A stretch of 64,000 bases of DNA from Rheinheimera nanhaiensis E407-8 (GCF_000296695.1 NZ_BAFK01000001.1:186001-250000); one strand, 5' to 3'; positions 1 through 9,677 are shown, counted from the first letter of the stretch. Numbers and translations: made by a program. The notes: generated by a model from the sequence alone, not told the origin.

Positions 1-1
1 G

Positions 2-979
2 GCGGGGTCTTATGGCACCGCTCTGGCAATTTGTCTGGCCCGTAACGGCAATACCATCAGCTTATGGGGCCGCAACAGCGACGATATGGCACAGATGGCC
101 GCGCAGCGTGTTAATCAGAAATACCTGCCGGACATTGCCTTACCAGACAGTTTGCAGCTGACCGCCGATTTAGCCGCCGCCGTAGCCAGTAGCCGCGATA
201 TTCTGGTGGTGGTGCCAAGCCACGCCTTTGCCGACACCTTACGGCAGATAAAACCGCTGCTACAAGCTGATGCGCGGGTTGCCTGGGCGACCAAAGGCTT
301 AGAGCCGGAAACCGGCCGCTTGCTGCAGGATGTGGCGCGCGAAATTTTAGGCGAGCAGGTGTCACTGGCGGTGTTGTCCGGCCCGACCTTTGCCAAAGAA
401 ATGGCGATGGGCTTGCCAACGGCGATTTCACTGTCGTCAACCGATGCTGACTTTATCCGGCAGTTATCTGACTTGTTACACTGTGCTAAGAGTTTTAGGG
501 TTTACACCAACCCGGACTTTATCGGTGTGCAACTCGGTGGCGCGGTGAAGAACGTTATTGCTATTGGCGCCGGCATGGCCGATGGTATTGGCTTTGGTGC
601 TAATGCCCGTACGGCGCTGATTACCCGCGGTTTAACCGAGATGTGCCGCCTGGGCTGTGCCTTAGGGGCAAAGAAAGACACCTTTATGGGCATGGCAGGC
701 CTTGGCGATTTAGTGCTGACCTGTACCGATAACCAGTCGCGTAACCGGCGCTTTGGCTTATTGCTGGGGCAGGGTAAGCCAGTCGCTGAAGCCATGCAGA
801 GTATTGGCCAGGTGGTTGAAGGCTATCGTAACGCCAAAGAGGTGTTTAACCTGGCACAGCGGGTAGGCGTGGAAATGCCTATCACTGAGCAAATTTATCA
901 GGTGCTGTATCAGGGCAAAGACGTAAAACTGGCCGCGCTGGATTTGCTCGGCCGTGAGAAGCGCGACGAAGTCAGCTAA
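2..979 (+). CDS. gpsA: Glycerol-3-phosphate dehydrogenase [NAD(P)+], 5'-truncated by window edge
   Basis: Makes sn-glycerol 3-phosphate from dihydroxyacetone phosphate in the cytoplasm for phospholipid synthesis. The frame is open from base 2, where the dinucleotide-binding motif GSYGTALA is read at once, so only about ten N-terminal residues lie outside the window. The methionine at base 86 is internal and is not the start. The substrate-domain motif [13 protein letters not shown] carries the family's catalytic lysine, and a GMAGLGDL stretch follows. About 325 codons are visible, normal for GpsA (about 330-340 residues). It ends in TAA and converges on the leftward EAL-domain gene, overlapping its last 8 bases. 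In enterobacteria gpsA lies close to trmL, as here. Confidence 0.96.
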   Translation, partial: AGSYGTALAICLARNGNTISLWGRNSDDMAQMAAQRVNQKYLPDIALPDSLQLTADLAAAVASSRDILVVVPSHAFADTLRQIKPLLQADARVAWATKGLEPETGRLLQDVAREILGEQVSLAVLSGPTFAKEMAMGLPTAISLSSTDADFIRQLSDLLHCAKSFRVYTNPDFIGVQLGGAVKNVIAIGAGMADGIGFGANARTALITRGLTEMCRLGCALGAKKDTFMGMAGLGDLVLTCTDNQSRNRRFGLLLGQGKPVAEAMQSIGQVVEGYRNAKEVFNLAQRVGVEMPITEQIYQVLYQGKDVKLAALDLLGREKRDEVS

Positions 980-2810
980 CCTGTTTGCGTACCAGTTTGT
1001 TCTCTTTTGCCAGTAGCAGCGGGATCTCTGCTGCTGGCAAGGCTTTACTGAATAAGTGACCCAGTAAAATATCGCAACCCATTACGTGCAGCAAATAGGC
1101 TTGCATTTCGTTTTCAATGCCACTGGCAATCACATCTAACTGCAGGTAAGACGCCAGCCGGATCAAACTGGCCGTGATATTACGCTGCTGTTCGTTATGC
1201 TCCATATCTTTAATGCACAGCGCGGCAATTTTCAGGCCGTGTAGCGGAAATTGTTTCAGCACCGACAGCGATGACACACCAGTACCAAAATTGTCTAATG
1301 TCAGATGCAGCCCCATCTGGGCCAGTTGTTGCAAGTTATCGTTGACCAGGCTATCGGCCTCTAACAGTAATGGCTCTTCAATTTCAAATTCGAACTGATC
1401 TGCCGTTAAACCACAGCGCTGTAACTGCGCTGCAATTTGGCTGACAAATTGGGTTTGCTTAAGGCTCAGGCCGGAGATATTCAGGCACATACGGCCCCGG
1501 CTAATGTCCGTTTGTTGCCAGCGTAGCTGCTGTTCACAGCATTTTTGAAATACCAGCTGGTCCAGCTGCGCAATAAGGCCGGTTTCATCGGCCAGCGTTA
1601 GAAAGTGTTGCGGCAATAACACGCCGCGGCGCGGGTTGTGCCAGCGTAACAGGGCTTCATAGCCAACAATACGGTTGCTGCCGATGCTATAACGTGGCTG
1701 ATAGTACAGCTCAAACTCGTCACGCTGCAGGGCTTTATGCAGCTCGGCTTCTAATGCCAGATATTCCGGCGCCCGTTGCTGCAAAGTGCGGCTGGCAAAG
1801 GCCAGCTGGCTGTCACCGGTTTTGCTGGCCTGTTGCAGCGCGGCATTCGCCGCAAACAGCAGCTCAGAGGCATGCTGGCCATCATTAGGATAAAGGCTGA
1901 TGCCTACCAGGGTTTGTACCGCCAGCCCGGGGTTGAACCCGGCTGACTCACTTAGGGTAAGCAGCTTATGCCCCAGCCGGTTAAGGGTAATTTCGACGTG
2001 GGCACGACACAGATGGTGCGGTACAACCACCGCCAGAGTGTCGCTGTTGTAACGGGCAAGAATACATTCCGGGCCGGCCAGTTGGGCCAGCGCCTTTGCT
2101 AATTTTGGCATCGCCTGCGGTAAAGTGATGTTAGGGTTAACCGGTCGCTCGCCCAGCAGTTGGCTAAATTTGACCAGCAGCAGCGCAAAGTTTGGCTGAC
2201 TTTTACCGGACAACTGAATACAGCTGTGCAGGTATTCGTTCAGCAGCAGCGGGCTTAATAAACCGGTTTGCCGATCGCGCAGCGTATCTTGCTCCAACTG
2301 CTGTTGCCGCTGTTTCAAATCGTCAATATTACGTGCTAATAACAGATATTGCGCTGGCGCGTCATTAAGGCGGGTAATAGCCACAGATAGTGCCAGCCGC
2401 TTGCCATCGCCCTGTTGCAACCAGGCTTCACCAAGCCAGTTGTCAGCAGGCTGCAGTTGTGACAGTAATAAACTGTTACCCTCAGGCTGCAGATAAAGTG
2501 GCAACTGGCTGTCATCTGTCGGGCAGGCGGCGCTGAGCGACACATTTGTATATTGCGGGGTTAAGTTGGCATCCAGTACAGCGATATAATCATCGCAGCG
2601 CTGCAAGAACTGGTTAAGCTGTTGCTGCTGCAAGCACAGCTGCTGGTAACGGGCTTTGAGCTTAAAGTTGTATAAGGTTAGCACTGCAATCACCAGCAGG
2701 CTCAGTGCCAGTGCTATTAAGGGTAATGCAGAGACAATAGCATCACCAGCCGCGGCGGCAGCACAAAACGGCAGTAGCCCGGCCAGGGGCAACCAGCGAA
2801 AGCTTGGCAT
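972..2810 (-). CDS. Membrane-anchored protein with degenerate GGDEF and degenerate EAL domains
   Basis: A 612-residue protein: an N-terminal hydrophobic stretch (about residues 5-45), a coiled and PAS-like part, a GGDEF-family fold (about 180-345) and an EAL-family fold (about 350-605). The GGDEF signature is replaced by YNSDT, so no cyclase activity is expected. The EAL motif is present (GYEALLRW), but other catalytic positions differ: DDFGTG reads DNFGTG, the KID motif reads KIA, AEGVE reads ASGIE, and the QG motif reads LG. It is therefore probably not an active phosphodiesterase but a c-di-GMP sensor, an RNA-decay partner in the manner of CsrD, or a scaffold. I chose the ATG at 2810 because AAGGA lies 10 bases upstream; a longer reading frame would run into trmL. 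It is the last gene of the leftward cpxR unit. Its target is unknown. Confidence 0.85.
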   Translation of the reverse strand: MPSFRWLPLAGLLPFCAAAAAGDAIVSALPLIALALSLLVIAVLTLYNFKLKARYQQLCLQQQQLNQFLQRCDDYIAVLDANLTPQYTNVSLSAACPTDDSQLPLYLQPEGNSLLLSQLQPADNWLGEAWLQQGDGKRLALSVAITRLNDAPAQYLLLARNIDDLKQRQQQLEQDTLRDRQTGLLSPLLLNEYLHSCIQLSGKSQPNFALLLVKFSQLLGERPVNPNITLPQAMPKLAKALAQLAGPECILARYNSDTLAVVVPHHLCRAHVEITLNRLGHKLLTLSESAGFNPGLAVQTLVGISLYPNDGQHASELLFAANAALQQASKTGDSQLAFASRTLQQRAPEYLALEAELHKALQRDEFELYYQPRYSIGSNRIVGYEALLRWHNPRRGVLLPQHFLTLADETGLIAQLDQLVFQKCCEQQLRWQQTDISRGRMCLNISGLSLKQTQFVSQIAAQLQRCGLTADQFEFEIEEPLLLEADSLVNDNLQQLAQMGLHLTLDNFGTGVSSLSVLKQFPLHGLKIAALCIKDMEHNEQQRNITASLIRLASYLQLDVIASGIENEMQAYLLHVMGCDILLGHLFSKALPAAEIPLLLAKENKLVRKQVS

Positions 2811-2889
2811 GGTGTCGACATCCTTGTAATCGAGCGAAGCGCCATTAACTATAGCCGCAGCCGGGGTAAATAGGCAAATTGTGCGTGGC

Positions 2890-3357
2890 TTAACTGCGGG
2901 CGCCGGCAAAGCCAAGCTGACGCCAGGATTCATAGACAAAGACAGCTACAGCATTAGATAAATTCATCGAGCGGCTGTGCGCTGTCATCGGAATACGCAG
3001 CCAATGTGTCTGTGGCAGCTGTTGCAACACTTCTGGCGGCAAACCGCGGCTCTCCGGGCCAAAAATTAGCGTATCACCGGCCTGATAACGCACGTCACTG
3101 TGGCCGGTGTGGCCTTTGGTGGTGCAGGCAAACATCCGCGTTGGCGCGACATCGGTAACAAAAGCGGCAAAATTGGCGTGGCGCTTAACTGGGGCAAACT
3201 CGTGGTAATCTAAACCGGCGCGCTTCACCCTTTTGTCATCCCAGGCAAACCCCAGCGGCTCAATTAAATGCAACTGATAGCCGGTGTTGGCACACAGGCG
3301 GATAATATTGCCGGTATTGGGTGGAATTTCCGGTTCAAATAACACGACATGCAGCAT
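2890..3357 (-). CDS. trmL: tRNA (cytidine(34)-2'-O)-methyltransferase TrmL
   Basis: A SPOUT-class methyltransferase that 2'-O-methylates the wobble base of tRNA-Leu isoacceptors using S-adenosylmethionine. Its 155 residues match the usual length (about 157). The N-terminus [20 protein letters not shown] is diagnostic. The C-terminal trefoil-knot motifs are [10 protein letters not shown] and the later IPM...[15 protein letters not shown] stretch, which forms the cofactor site. The start ATG at 3357 has AGGAG six bases upstream. It lies 14 bases after pldB and is followed by a 79-base gap before the EAL-domain gene, so it is probably cotranscribed with both. Confidence 0.96.
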   Translation of the reverse strand: MLHVVLFEPEIPPNTGNIIRLCANTGYQLHLIEPLGFAWDDKRVKRAGLDYHEFAPVKRHANFAAFVTDVAPTRMFACTTKGHTGHSDVRYQAGDTLIFGPESRGLPPEVLQQLPQTHWLRIPMTAHSRSMNLSNAVAVFVYESWRQLGFAGARS

Positions 3358-3371
3358 AGCAAACTCCTGAC

Positions 3372-4412
3372 TTAACGGCCGCTCAGTGTATCAAAAGTGC
3401 CGTTGGCTGCCAGTGTGGCAAGAAAAACATTTATCGCCTGCAGTGCCTGCTGACGGATGCTGTCCTGCTCCATAAAAATCTCGTGCCGTGCCGCTTGCAG
3501 GCAAACTTTCTGCCGCAGCAGCGTCTCGGGTAGCTGCTGGTACCACAGATCTTGCGCGTAATTACTGACCACTTTGTCGGCACTGGCTTGCAGCAGAAGC
3601 ACCGGTACTGACCACTGGGCGGCGGTTTGCTCAATGGTACGCATGGCCGATATAGCGGCACTGACCCAAGGGGTAGTCACGCCGCCCAATCTGGCCTCTG
3701 GCTGTTCACGGTATAGCAGATTAAGCCAGCTGTAGCGCTGTTTGCAGCTGGTGAGCGGGTTATTGGCAAACGCCTTTTCACGGTAGTTAGTCTGGCCGGG
3801 AAAATACCAGGGCGTATTACTAAACCGGCGGTTCAGTGCGCCAAAGGCCAGTGCCAGACGCTCGGCCAGCCGGGCCGGTACCAGGCCGGTATAAATACCA
3901 AACATGGGTGAGGCAAAAATGGCCGCAGCAAACGGATGAGCATAGCGCTGCATATAGCCGGCTAAGATCGCGCAGCCCATCGAATGCCCCAGTGCCAGAT
4001 AGTGTTGATGGCCTGATGGCAGCACGATATGGCGGATAAACAGATCAAGATCCTGCTGGTACAAGCTAAAGTCGGCAACATAACCTTTGTCTGGGTTTGC
4101 CAGCTCTCGCCCAGACAACCCCTGGCCACGGTGATCGAGCAGGAATACACTGTAGCCGGCCTGCACCAGCTCGTAGCATAACTCGGCATATTTTAGTGCC
4201 ATTTCCATGCGGCCACTGCTAATCACAAAGGCCTGACGGGCGCCCGGCGTATGGTGAGCATAATAATGCAGAGGTAGCGCGTCACTGCCGGTCAGTACGC
4301 CACACTGCAGGCTTTGCCAGAACGGCTTTAGCCGTGTCGGCCAATCCTGCTGCAGGCTGGCTGCCTGGCCTAAAACGGAAATCAGCGGAAAGTCAGGGAT
4401 GTCAGTCGTCAC
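3372..4412 (-). CDS. pldB: Alpha/beta hydrolase, lysophospholipase L2 (PldB)-like
   Basis: A 346-residue serine hydrolase expected to cleave acyl chains from lysophospholipids or monoacylglycerols at the inner membrane. The nucleophile elbow GHSMG puts the catalytic serine at residue 144. An oxyanion/HRGQGLSGR motif lies at about residues 94-102. The likely acid is in ASADKVV and the likely histidine in ARHEIF, giving a full triad. No signal peptide is seen. The start is GTG at 4412 with a poor Shine-Dalgarno sequence. It begins 30 bases after cpxA ends, so it is probably carried on the cpx transcript. This would link envelope-stress sensing to lysolipid clean-up, which is an inference. Exact substrate specificity cannot be read from the sequence. 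Confidence 0.85.
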   Translation of the reverse strand: MTTDIPDFPLISVLGQAASLQQDWPTRLKPFWQSLQCGVLTGSDALPLHYYAHHTPGARQAFVISSGRMEMALKYAELCYELVQAGYSVFLLDHRGQGLSGRELANPDKGYVADFSLYQQDLDLFIRHIVLPSGHQHYLALGHSMGCAILAGYMQRYAHPFAAAIFASPMFGIYTGLVPARLAERLALAFGALNRRFSNTPWYFPGQTNYREKAFANNPLTSCKQRYSWLNLLYREQPEARLGGVTTPWVSAAISAMRTIEQTAAQWSVPVLLLQASADKVVSNYAQDLWYQQLPETLLRQKVCLQAARHEIFMEQDSIRQQALQAINVFLATLAANGTFDTLSGR

Positions 4413-4442
4413 TATCAGGATCCGGCCAAAGGTTAAACCGCG

Positions 4443-5807
4443 CTAGTGTAACGGTAAGCGCAGCCTGATACAAAGCCCGCCGCTGCTTTGATTCGATGCA
4501 CTGACACTGCCATCATGCTGGCGGACAATTTGCGCTACTATCGCCAGCCCCAGGCCTGTGCCGCCGCTATCATGCTCGCGGTTGCTGGATAAGCGGTAAA
4601 ACGGCTGAAAAATAGCGCTTAACTGGCCCTCGTCAATGCCGGGCCCCTGATCGCAGATGTCTAGCTGGCAGCAATCTGCCTGCAACTGTAACTGGCAGCT
4701 GATGTTGCTGTTGGCCGGGCTATATTTAATGGCGTTGCGCAAAATGTTTTCGATTGCCCGCGCCAGCAGGTGGCTATCGGCGCTGACGATAAGTTTAGCC
4801 GGTGCGCTAAGCTGCAGTTGCTGTTGTTTTGCCTCGGCCTCTACCTGATTAACCGCAATAATCTCAGCGAGCAGCGGCGGCAGATCAACCGGCTCTTTAT
4901 GCAGCTGGTATTGCCCCGCATCCAGTCTGCTGTAGGTTAGCAGCTCATCGAGCATCGCATCCAGCCGGTCCAGCTCCTGTTTTAATCTTGGCATTTGCGC
5001 CAGGTTCTGCTGACGCTCGGTTAAGCCCAGTGCCAGCTGGGCGCGCGCCAGCGGTGAGCGTAGCTCGTGCGAAATATCGCGCAATAAGCGCTGCTGATTG
5101 GTTAACAGCGCACCGATGCGCTCTGCCATGGTATTAAAACTGTGGCCGAGCTGGCCCAACTCATCTTGCCGCTGTACCAGATGCTGTACCCGGCTATCGA
5201 GCTTACCCTCAGCAAACTCTAAGTTGCGCTGCAGTAATTCGCGCAGCGGCCGCGAGATCGACACTGCCAGAATAAAACTGGCTATCGCAGAAATAACCAG
5301 GGTAAATAGCAGTAACACATGCTGAGGAATCGCATTTAACCGCCACCAGCGCTGCGGCGGGCGTTGGCGTTTTTGATACAATGCCAGTTGTTCGTCGCCT
5401 ATGTGCAGTAAAAAGGGGCCGGCCAGGGAAGTGTTGTGATGTTTAAGCCAGCGCGGCCGCGACAGCTGGGATAATTCAGTTAACCAGTGTTGGTCAAAAT
5501 CGCGCGGTAATAAATCGGCGGTCAAGACGGTATTGGTTTGCGCATCGACGACCAGCCAGCGCTGTGGATTGTCTTGCTGCAGGCTGCTTAACAACTGCTG
5601 CGTTGATTCAACGCCGGCAAAACGCTGCAATTGTTGCTGCAGTTGCTGCTGAATACTAAATGGCAGACGACGGATCTCTGTCGGTTCAGTCAGCGCCCGC
5701 GACAACGCCAGGGTGGCAAATACTGCAGTCAGTAACACCAGCCAGAACCAGATAAAAATGCGGCCGGCCAGGTAGCGAAACGGGTTTAACTTCCACAGCA
5801 CCGACAT
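4443..5807 (-). CDS. cpxA: Envelope-stress sensor histidine kinase CpxA
   Basis: Inner-membrane sensor kinase that phosphorylates CpxR when envelope proteins misfold. Its 454 residues are the normal length. Order: membrane helix at about 12-36, periplasmic sensor at about 37-162, second helix at about 163-184, HAMP, then the HisKA motif RDISHELRSPLARAQ with the phosphoacceptor His247. The C-terminal ATPase has an N box (NILRNAIKY), a G1 box (DQGPGID) and a G2 box (GGTGLGLAIV), all intact. Its ATG shares bases with the cpxR stop in a TAATG overlap, so translation is coupled. The pldB-like gene follows after 30 bases. The periplasmic part is more divergent from E. coli CpxA than the kinase core, as is usual. 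Confidence 0.92.
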   Translation of the reverse strand: MSVLWKLNPFRYLAGRIFIWFWLVLLTAVFATLALSRALTEPTEIRRLPFSIQQQLQQQLQRFAGVESTQQLLSSLQQDNPQRWLVVDAQTNTVLTADLLPRDFDQHWLTELSQLSRPRWLKHHNTSLAGPFLLHIGDEQLALYQKRQRPPQRWWRLNAIPQHVLLLFTLVISAIASFILAVSISRPLRELLQRNLEFAEGKLDSRVQHLVQRQDELGQLGHSFNTMAERIGALLTNQQRLLRDISHELRSPLARAQLALGLTERQQNLAQMPRLKQELDRLDAMLDELLTYSRLDAGQYQLHKEPVDLPPLLAEIIAVNQVEAEAKQQQLQLSAPAKLIVSADSHLLARAIENILRNAIKYSPANSNISCQLQLQADCCQLDICDQGPGIDEGQLSAIFQPFYRLSSNREHDSGGTGLGLAIVAQIVRQHDGSVSASNQSSGGLCIRLRLPLH

Positions 5808-6499
5808 TACCCGCCTCCGACAAATAAATAGCCACTGCCACGCAGGGTCTGGATCTTTTCATCGCTGGCAAAGGGGGCAATTTTTTTGCGGATATTGCTG
5901 ATATGCATATCCAGGCTGCGGTCGTACATTTGCAACCTTTTACCCAGCACTTCACGGCTAAGCTCGTCTTTACTGACCAGCTCACCGGCGCGGCGCATTA
6001 ACAATTCCAGCAGCTGAAACTCGGTAGCGGTCAGGCTGACCGGCTGACCATTGCAGCTTAACTGACGATTATGGGGGTTAAGCACCAGGCCGTTTTGCTG
6101 CAATATACTGTGGCCGCTGTCTTGCGGTGCACGCGTCAATTCTACCCGGCGTAAAATGGCCTTAATACGCGCCACCAGCTCCCGCGGGTTAAAGGGTTTA
6201 GCCAGATAGTCATCGGCGCCCAGCTCCAGGCCAACAATACGGTCAACGTCATCACCGCGGGCTGTCAGCATCAGCACCGGGCAGTAATGGCCCTCGCGCA
6301 AGGCTTTTAGCACGGCTAAACCATCCATTACCGGCAACATTACATCCAGCAGAATAAGGTCATAGGGCTTGTGCTGCGCCAGCCTCAGACCTGTTTTTCC
6401 ATCATGGGCAGCGTCAAAAGCAAAGCCATCCAGTGCCAGATATTCAGCTACCAGTTCACACAGCCCGGTATCGTCATCGATCATTAAAATTGCCGGCAT
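5807..6499 (-). CDS. cpxR: Response regulator CpxR (OmpR family)
   Basis: Transcription factor for envelope stress, activated by CpxA. Its 230 residues comprise a receiver domain (1-115) with acidic pocket IDDD, phosphoacceptor Asp52 in LLDVMLP and the switch lysine in AKPFN. A winged helix-turn-helix (about 130-228) holds the conserved SQEVLGKRL-like stretch (here SREVLGKRL), DMHISN and LRGSGYLF, very close to E. coli CpxR. AGGAGG lies just upstream of the ATG at 6499. It heads the leftward unit cpxR-cpxA-pldB-trmL-EAL and is divergent from the Spy-like gene. The CpxR-type repeats between them suggest autoregulation. Confidence 0.94.
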   Translation of the reverse strand: MPAILMIDDDTGLCELVAEYLALDGFAFDAAHDGKTGLRLAQHKPYDLILLDVMLPVMDGLAVLKALREGHYCPVLMLTARGDDVDRIVGLELGADDYLAKPFNPRELVARIKAILRRVELTRAPQDSGHSILQQNGLVLNPHNRQLSCNGQPVSLTATEFQLLELLMRRAGELVSKDELSREVLGKRLQMYDRSLDMHISNIRKKIAPFASDEKIQTLRGSGYLFVGGG

Positions 6500-6523
6500 T
6501 ATTCCTCCTAACTGCTGTGGCAG

Positions 6524-6571
6524 TTTACGTAATATCGCCGCCGGGCGCGCAGCCCTTTACGTAATCTTTAC
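6524..6571 (-). promoter_or_regulatory. Candidate CpxR binding sites between cpxR and spy-like gene
   Basis: On the minus strand 6556-6571 reads GTAAAGATTACGTAAA, two GTAAA half sites 11 bases apart start to start, close to the known CpxR consensus GTAAA-N5-GTAAA. A second TTTACGTAA copy lies at 6524-6532. Both are inside the 140-base divergent intergenic region, where a CpxR site would control both directions. The match is visible; binding is an inference. Confidence 0.6.
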
Positions 6572-6639
6572 CTGCTCTTTGCGCTGCTTTGCATTGGTTA
6601 TTTTAAGCTAAAGCTGTCTTAAACACCGGAGTAACGCTG

Positions 6640-7146
6640 ATGAAAGCAACACAACTGATTTTTGTTTTAAGTATGTTTACCGCTGCGGGTGTGGCCGCCG
6701 CTCCTGCCCAGCAACAACACGAAGAGTGTCAGGCTGTCAGCCATCAGGCCAAAGATGCCAAGCACAGCAGGCAGCATGGTTTTGGCCTGAAGCGTGCGCT
6801 GGCCCGGTTAGATTTAACCGACAGTCAGCAGCAGCAAATTAACCAATTAATGCAGCAACACCGTAATGCGCGCGCCAGCAAAGCTGATGCTGGTAAAGCT
6901 GATAGTAAAGCAGAGTATCGCGCCAGCCATCAACAATTAAAAGCGCTGATGGCGGCAGCTCAGTTTGATGAAGTCGCCGCGCGCCAGCTGTTAGAACAGC
7001 GCCAGCAAGCTGGCGTAGAGCGTCAACTGGCGGGTATGAAACTGCGCCATGACATTATGCAACTGTTAACCGAGGAGCAGCGCCAGCAACTGCAACAGAT
7101 GCAGTTACAGCGCCGGCATAAGCAGCAAAGCCGCCAGTCAAGCTAA
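6640..7146 (+). CDS. Spy/CpxP-family periplasmic protein with LTxxQ motifs
   Basis: A 168-residue exported protein of the CpxP/Spy family, which act as periplasmic chaperones or as CpxA inhibitors. A Sec signal peptide covers about residues 1-21 (cleavage near GVAAA/PAQ). The mature part is almost all helical and Gln/Arg/Lys-rich, with the two family motifs LTDSQ (about 64) and LTEEQ (about 146). It has GGAG 8 bases before the ATG. It is divergent from cpxRA, the arrangement of cpxP in E. coli, which argues for the CpxP role; the sequence alone does not separate CpxP from Spy. The 12-bp hairpin just after it lies between it and glnG. Confidence 0.85.
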   Translation: MKATQLIFVLSMFTAAGVAAAPAQQQHEECQAVSHQAKDAKHSRQHGFGLKRALARLDLTDSQQQQINQLMQQHRNARASKADAGKADSKAEYRASHQQLKALMAAAQFDEVAARQLLEQRQQAGVERQLAGMKLRHDIMQLLTEEQRQQLQQMQLQRRHKQQSRQSS

Positions 7147-7152
7147 GCTGCT

Positions 7153-7180
7153 GCGGCCAGCACAATGCTGTGCTGGCTGC
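7153..7180. terminator. Bidirectional hairpin between spy-like gene and glnG
   Basis: An inverted repeat with arms GCCAGCACA (7156-7164) and TGTGCTGGC (7169-7177), loop ATGC, extendable by three pairs. It sits exactly between two converging stop codons. No long T run follows, so it may end transcription weakly or protect the 3' ends. Confidence 0.5.
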
Positions 7181-8590
7181 TTAGTCTATATCCAGCTCTT
7201 TTAACTTGCGCGTTAGCGTATTGCGGCCCCAGCCCAGGCGTCTGGCCGCTTCTTGCTTATGGCCATGGGTAAACTGCAGCGCTTGCTGCAGTACCGTGCG
7301 TTCAAATTCCGGCGCGGCTTGTGCGAGGATATTTTCCTCACCGGCCGTTAACTTCTGGCTAATCCAGCCTGCCAGCATGTCTTGCCAGCTATGGGCCTGG
7401 CCATTAGCCGCTACAGTGGCAGGTTTTACCACTGTGCTCAGCTCGGGCGGTAAGTCAGCGACGACAATATGTTTGCCACTGGCCATGACTGTCAGCCAGC
7501 GACAGGTATTTTCCAGCTGGCGCACATTGCCCGGCCAGTCCAGCTGGCTTAAAAACTGCTCAGCCTCTTTGGTCAGGGTTTTCGCTTCCACGTTCAGCTC
7601 TTTGGCGGCTTGCTGTAAAAAGTGCTGGGCCAGTTTGGCGATATCCTGCTTGCGCTCCCTCAGCTGTGGCAAATGGATGCGGATCACGTTTAAACGATGA
7701 AACAAGTCTTCACGAAATTTGCCCTCGCTGACCAGCTGCTCTAAATCCTGGTGGGTGGCCGCGATAATACGCACATCGACACTGACGGCCTGATGGCCGC
7801 CGACACGGTAAAACTGCCCATCGGCCAGCACCCTGAGTAACCGGGTTTGCACATCCAGTGGCATGTCGCCAATTTCATCGAGAAACAGGGTACCGCCATC
7901 GGCTTGCTCAAAGCGACCTTTGCGCAGGGTATTGGCGCCGGTGAAGGCACCTTTTTCATGGCCGAACAGCTCAGATTCAATCAGATCTTTTGGAATAGCG
8001 GCCATATTCAGCGCAATAAACGGCTGCTCGGCACGCGGGCTATGTTTATGCAGGGCTCTGGCCACCAGCTCTTTACCGGTACCGGACTGGCCGTTAATCA
8101 GTACACTGATGCTGGAGCGGGCCAGCCGGCCGATAGCGCGAAACACCTCCTGCATCGCCGGCGCTTCGCCGATAATTTCCGGCGAAAGGGTAGCCGCTGC
8201 GGTTTGTGGCTTAGGCTGACGCGCTTTGGCATGTTCCAGCGCACGGCTAATCAGCGCTACCGCATCGTTGACGTCAAATGGTTTTGGCAGATATTCAAAG
8301 GCACCGCGTTTAAACGCATTTACTGCGCTGTCTAAATCTGAGTGGGCGGTCATAATGATTACCGGCAGCTCTGGCGACAGCTCTTGTAACCGGCTGAGCA
8401 GCGCCATACCGTCGGTGCCGGGCATGCGGATATCCGACACTACGACGGCCGGGGTGTCATACTCCAGCCGCTGTAGCATCAAATCGGCAGTGGCATAGCT
8501 TTCGCACAAAATGTCCGCCCGGGCCAGGGCTTTTTCCAGCACCCAGCGGATAGAATTATCGTCATCAATGATCCAAACGGTATGACTCAT
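7181..8590 (-). CDS. glnG: Nitrogen regulation response regulator NtrC
   Basis: Sigma-54 activator that switches on nitrogen-scavenging genes when phosphorylated by NtrB. Its 469 residues equal the family length. The receiver (1-120) has Asp53 in VVSDIRMPG. The AAA+ domain (about 140-370) has Walker A GQSGTGKE, the sigma-54 contact loop GAFTGA and Walker B TLFLDEIGDMP. A Fis-type helix-turn-helix closes the protein (GHKQEAARRLGWGRNTLTRKL). The ATG at 8590 (MSHTVWIIDDDN) is preceded by GAGG at 9 bases; longer upstream reading is unlikely because it would overlap glnL. It follows glnL by 4 bases. The NtrC boxes in front of glnL and glnA are its likely targets. Confidence 0.97.
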   Translation of the reverse strand: MSHTVWIIDDDNSIRWVLEKALARADILCESYATADLMLQRLEYDTPAVVVSDIRMPGTDGMALLSRLQELSPELPVIIMTAHSDLDSAVNAFKRGAFEYLPKPFDVNDAVALISRALEHAKARQPKPQTAAATLSPEIIGEAPAMQEVFRAIGRLARSSISVLINGQSGTGKELVARALHKHSPRAEQPFIALNMAAIPKDLIESELFGHEKGAFTGANTLRKGRFEQADGGTLFLDEIGDMPLDVQTRLLRVLADGQFYRVGGHQAVSVDVRIIAATHQDLEQLVSEGKFREDLFHRLNVIRIHLPQLRERKQDIAKLAQHFLQQAAKELNVEAKTLTKEAEQFLSQLDWPGNVRQLENTCRWLTVMASGKHIVVADLPPELSTVVKPATVAANGQAHSWQDMLAGWISQKLTAGEENILAQAAPEFERTVLQQALQFTHGHKQEAARRLGWGRNTLTRKLKELDID

Positions 8591-8594
8591 CAGT

Positions 8595-9665
8595 TCAATC
8601 CTCAGTGTCGGCAATCGGCAGGTACAGGGTAAATTCGGTATGGCCGGGCCAGCTGTCGCAGTCAATCCAGCCGCCATGCTGGTGGATCAGCGTTTGCGCA
8701 ATCGACAGGCCCAGGCCAGTGCCGCCGGCCTTACCACTTACCATCGGGTAAAACAGCGTATCTTTAATGTCGTTGGGAATGCCGGGGCCGTTATCCGTCA
8801 CCCTAATCATGGCCACCAGCTTATAACGCTTACCATGTAAGGTATGCTGGTGTAATACCCGGCTTTGCAGGCAAATGGCCGGCTGTTCGGTTTGGCTCAG
8901 CGCCTGCTGGGCGTTACGCACTATATTGAGTAACGCCTGCTGTAACAGCTCAGGGTCAAAGGCAAAATCGGGAATGCTGGGGTCATAATCGCGGCTAAAG
9001 CTGACCTGTGCCGGGTTGTCCATCAGCGCCAGCTGGCGCACCTGCTCTATCATCTGGTGTAGGTTGCTGCTTACCCGTTGTGCCGGCCGGTAGGGGCCAA
9101 GCAGACGATCGACCAGGTTACGTAAACGGTCGGCCTGCGCGATAATCAATTGAGTATATTCGGTCAGCTCCTGCGGCAATGAGTCTTCCAGCAGCTGTGC
9201 CGCACCGCGCAGGCCACCTAGCGGGTTTTTAATTTCATGCGCCAGGCCGCGGATCAGCTCCCGGGCAGCCAGATGTTGGTGTTGTTGCAGGCTTTCCAGA
9301 CTGATTTTGCGCTGCTGTTCAACCTGGCGGATTTCCAGCAGCAAATGATCCGCAGGTTGCTCGCTTAGGGTGACGGCAATATCCAGCAGTAAATGACGGC
9401 CATCAGCCAATACCGCCTGCACATCGCTGACGCTGAAACCTTGCCTGCTGCTAAAGGCAGCATAAAAATGCGCCGGACTGATATCGATATGTTGAAATAA
9501 CGCCGGGAAATACTGATCTGACAGACGTTTTTCACCCAAACCCAGTACAGCGCAACAGGCGGTATTAAAATAGCGGATCTGTAAGCCGGCATCGAGCAGC
9601 ATAACGGCGGTTGTCAGCTGTTCGGTGATTTGTGTGTGTAGTTGTGCTGTAGTATCTCGTGTCAC
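8595..9665 (-). CDS. glnL: Nitrogen regulation sensor kinase NtrB
   Basis: A cytoplasmic histidine kinase/phosphatase controlled by PII that sets the phosphorylation of NtrC. 356 residues: a PAS sensor domain (about 15-110), an H box with His143 (GLAHEIKNPLGGLRGA), an N box (NIVRNAQQAL), a G1 box (DNGPGIP) and a G2 box (GGTGLGLSIAQ). No membrane segment is seen. The start is GTG at 9665 with AAGGG upstream. An NtrC-type box ends only 13 bases before the start codon, so NtrC probably blocks local transcription of glnL, as at the E. coli glnL promoter. glnG follows after 4 bases. Confidence 0.95.
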   Translation of the reverse strand: MTRDTTAQLHTQITEQLTTAVMLLDAGLQIRYFNTACCAVLGLGEKRLSDQYFPALFQHIDISPAHFYAAFSSRQGFSVSDVQAVLADGRHLLLDIAVTLSEQPADHLLLEIRQVEQQRKISLESLQQHQHLAARELIRGLAHEIKNPLGGLRGAAQLLEDSLPQELTEYTQLIIAQADRLRNLVDRLLGPYRPAQRVSSNLHQMIEQVRQLALMDNPAQVSFSRDYDPSIPDFAFDPELLQQALLNIVRNAQQALSQTEQPAICLQSRVLHQHTLHGKRYKLVAMIRVTDNGPGIPNDIKDTLFYPMVSGKAGGTGLGLSIAQTLIHQHGGWIDCDSWPGHTEFTLYLPIADTED

Positions 9666-9677
9666 TGCGCCACCCTT

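Noticed and set aside
2811-2939. Longer N-terminus for the EAL protein
   Set aside because: It would overlap the end of trmL; AAGGA before 2810 supports the shorter form.
7847-8335. 162-codon open frame antisense to glnG
   Set aside because: It is the mirror of the highly conserved NtrC AAA+ domain in a GC-rich genome; no ribosome site and no family match.
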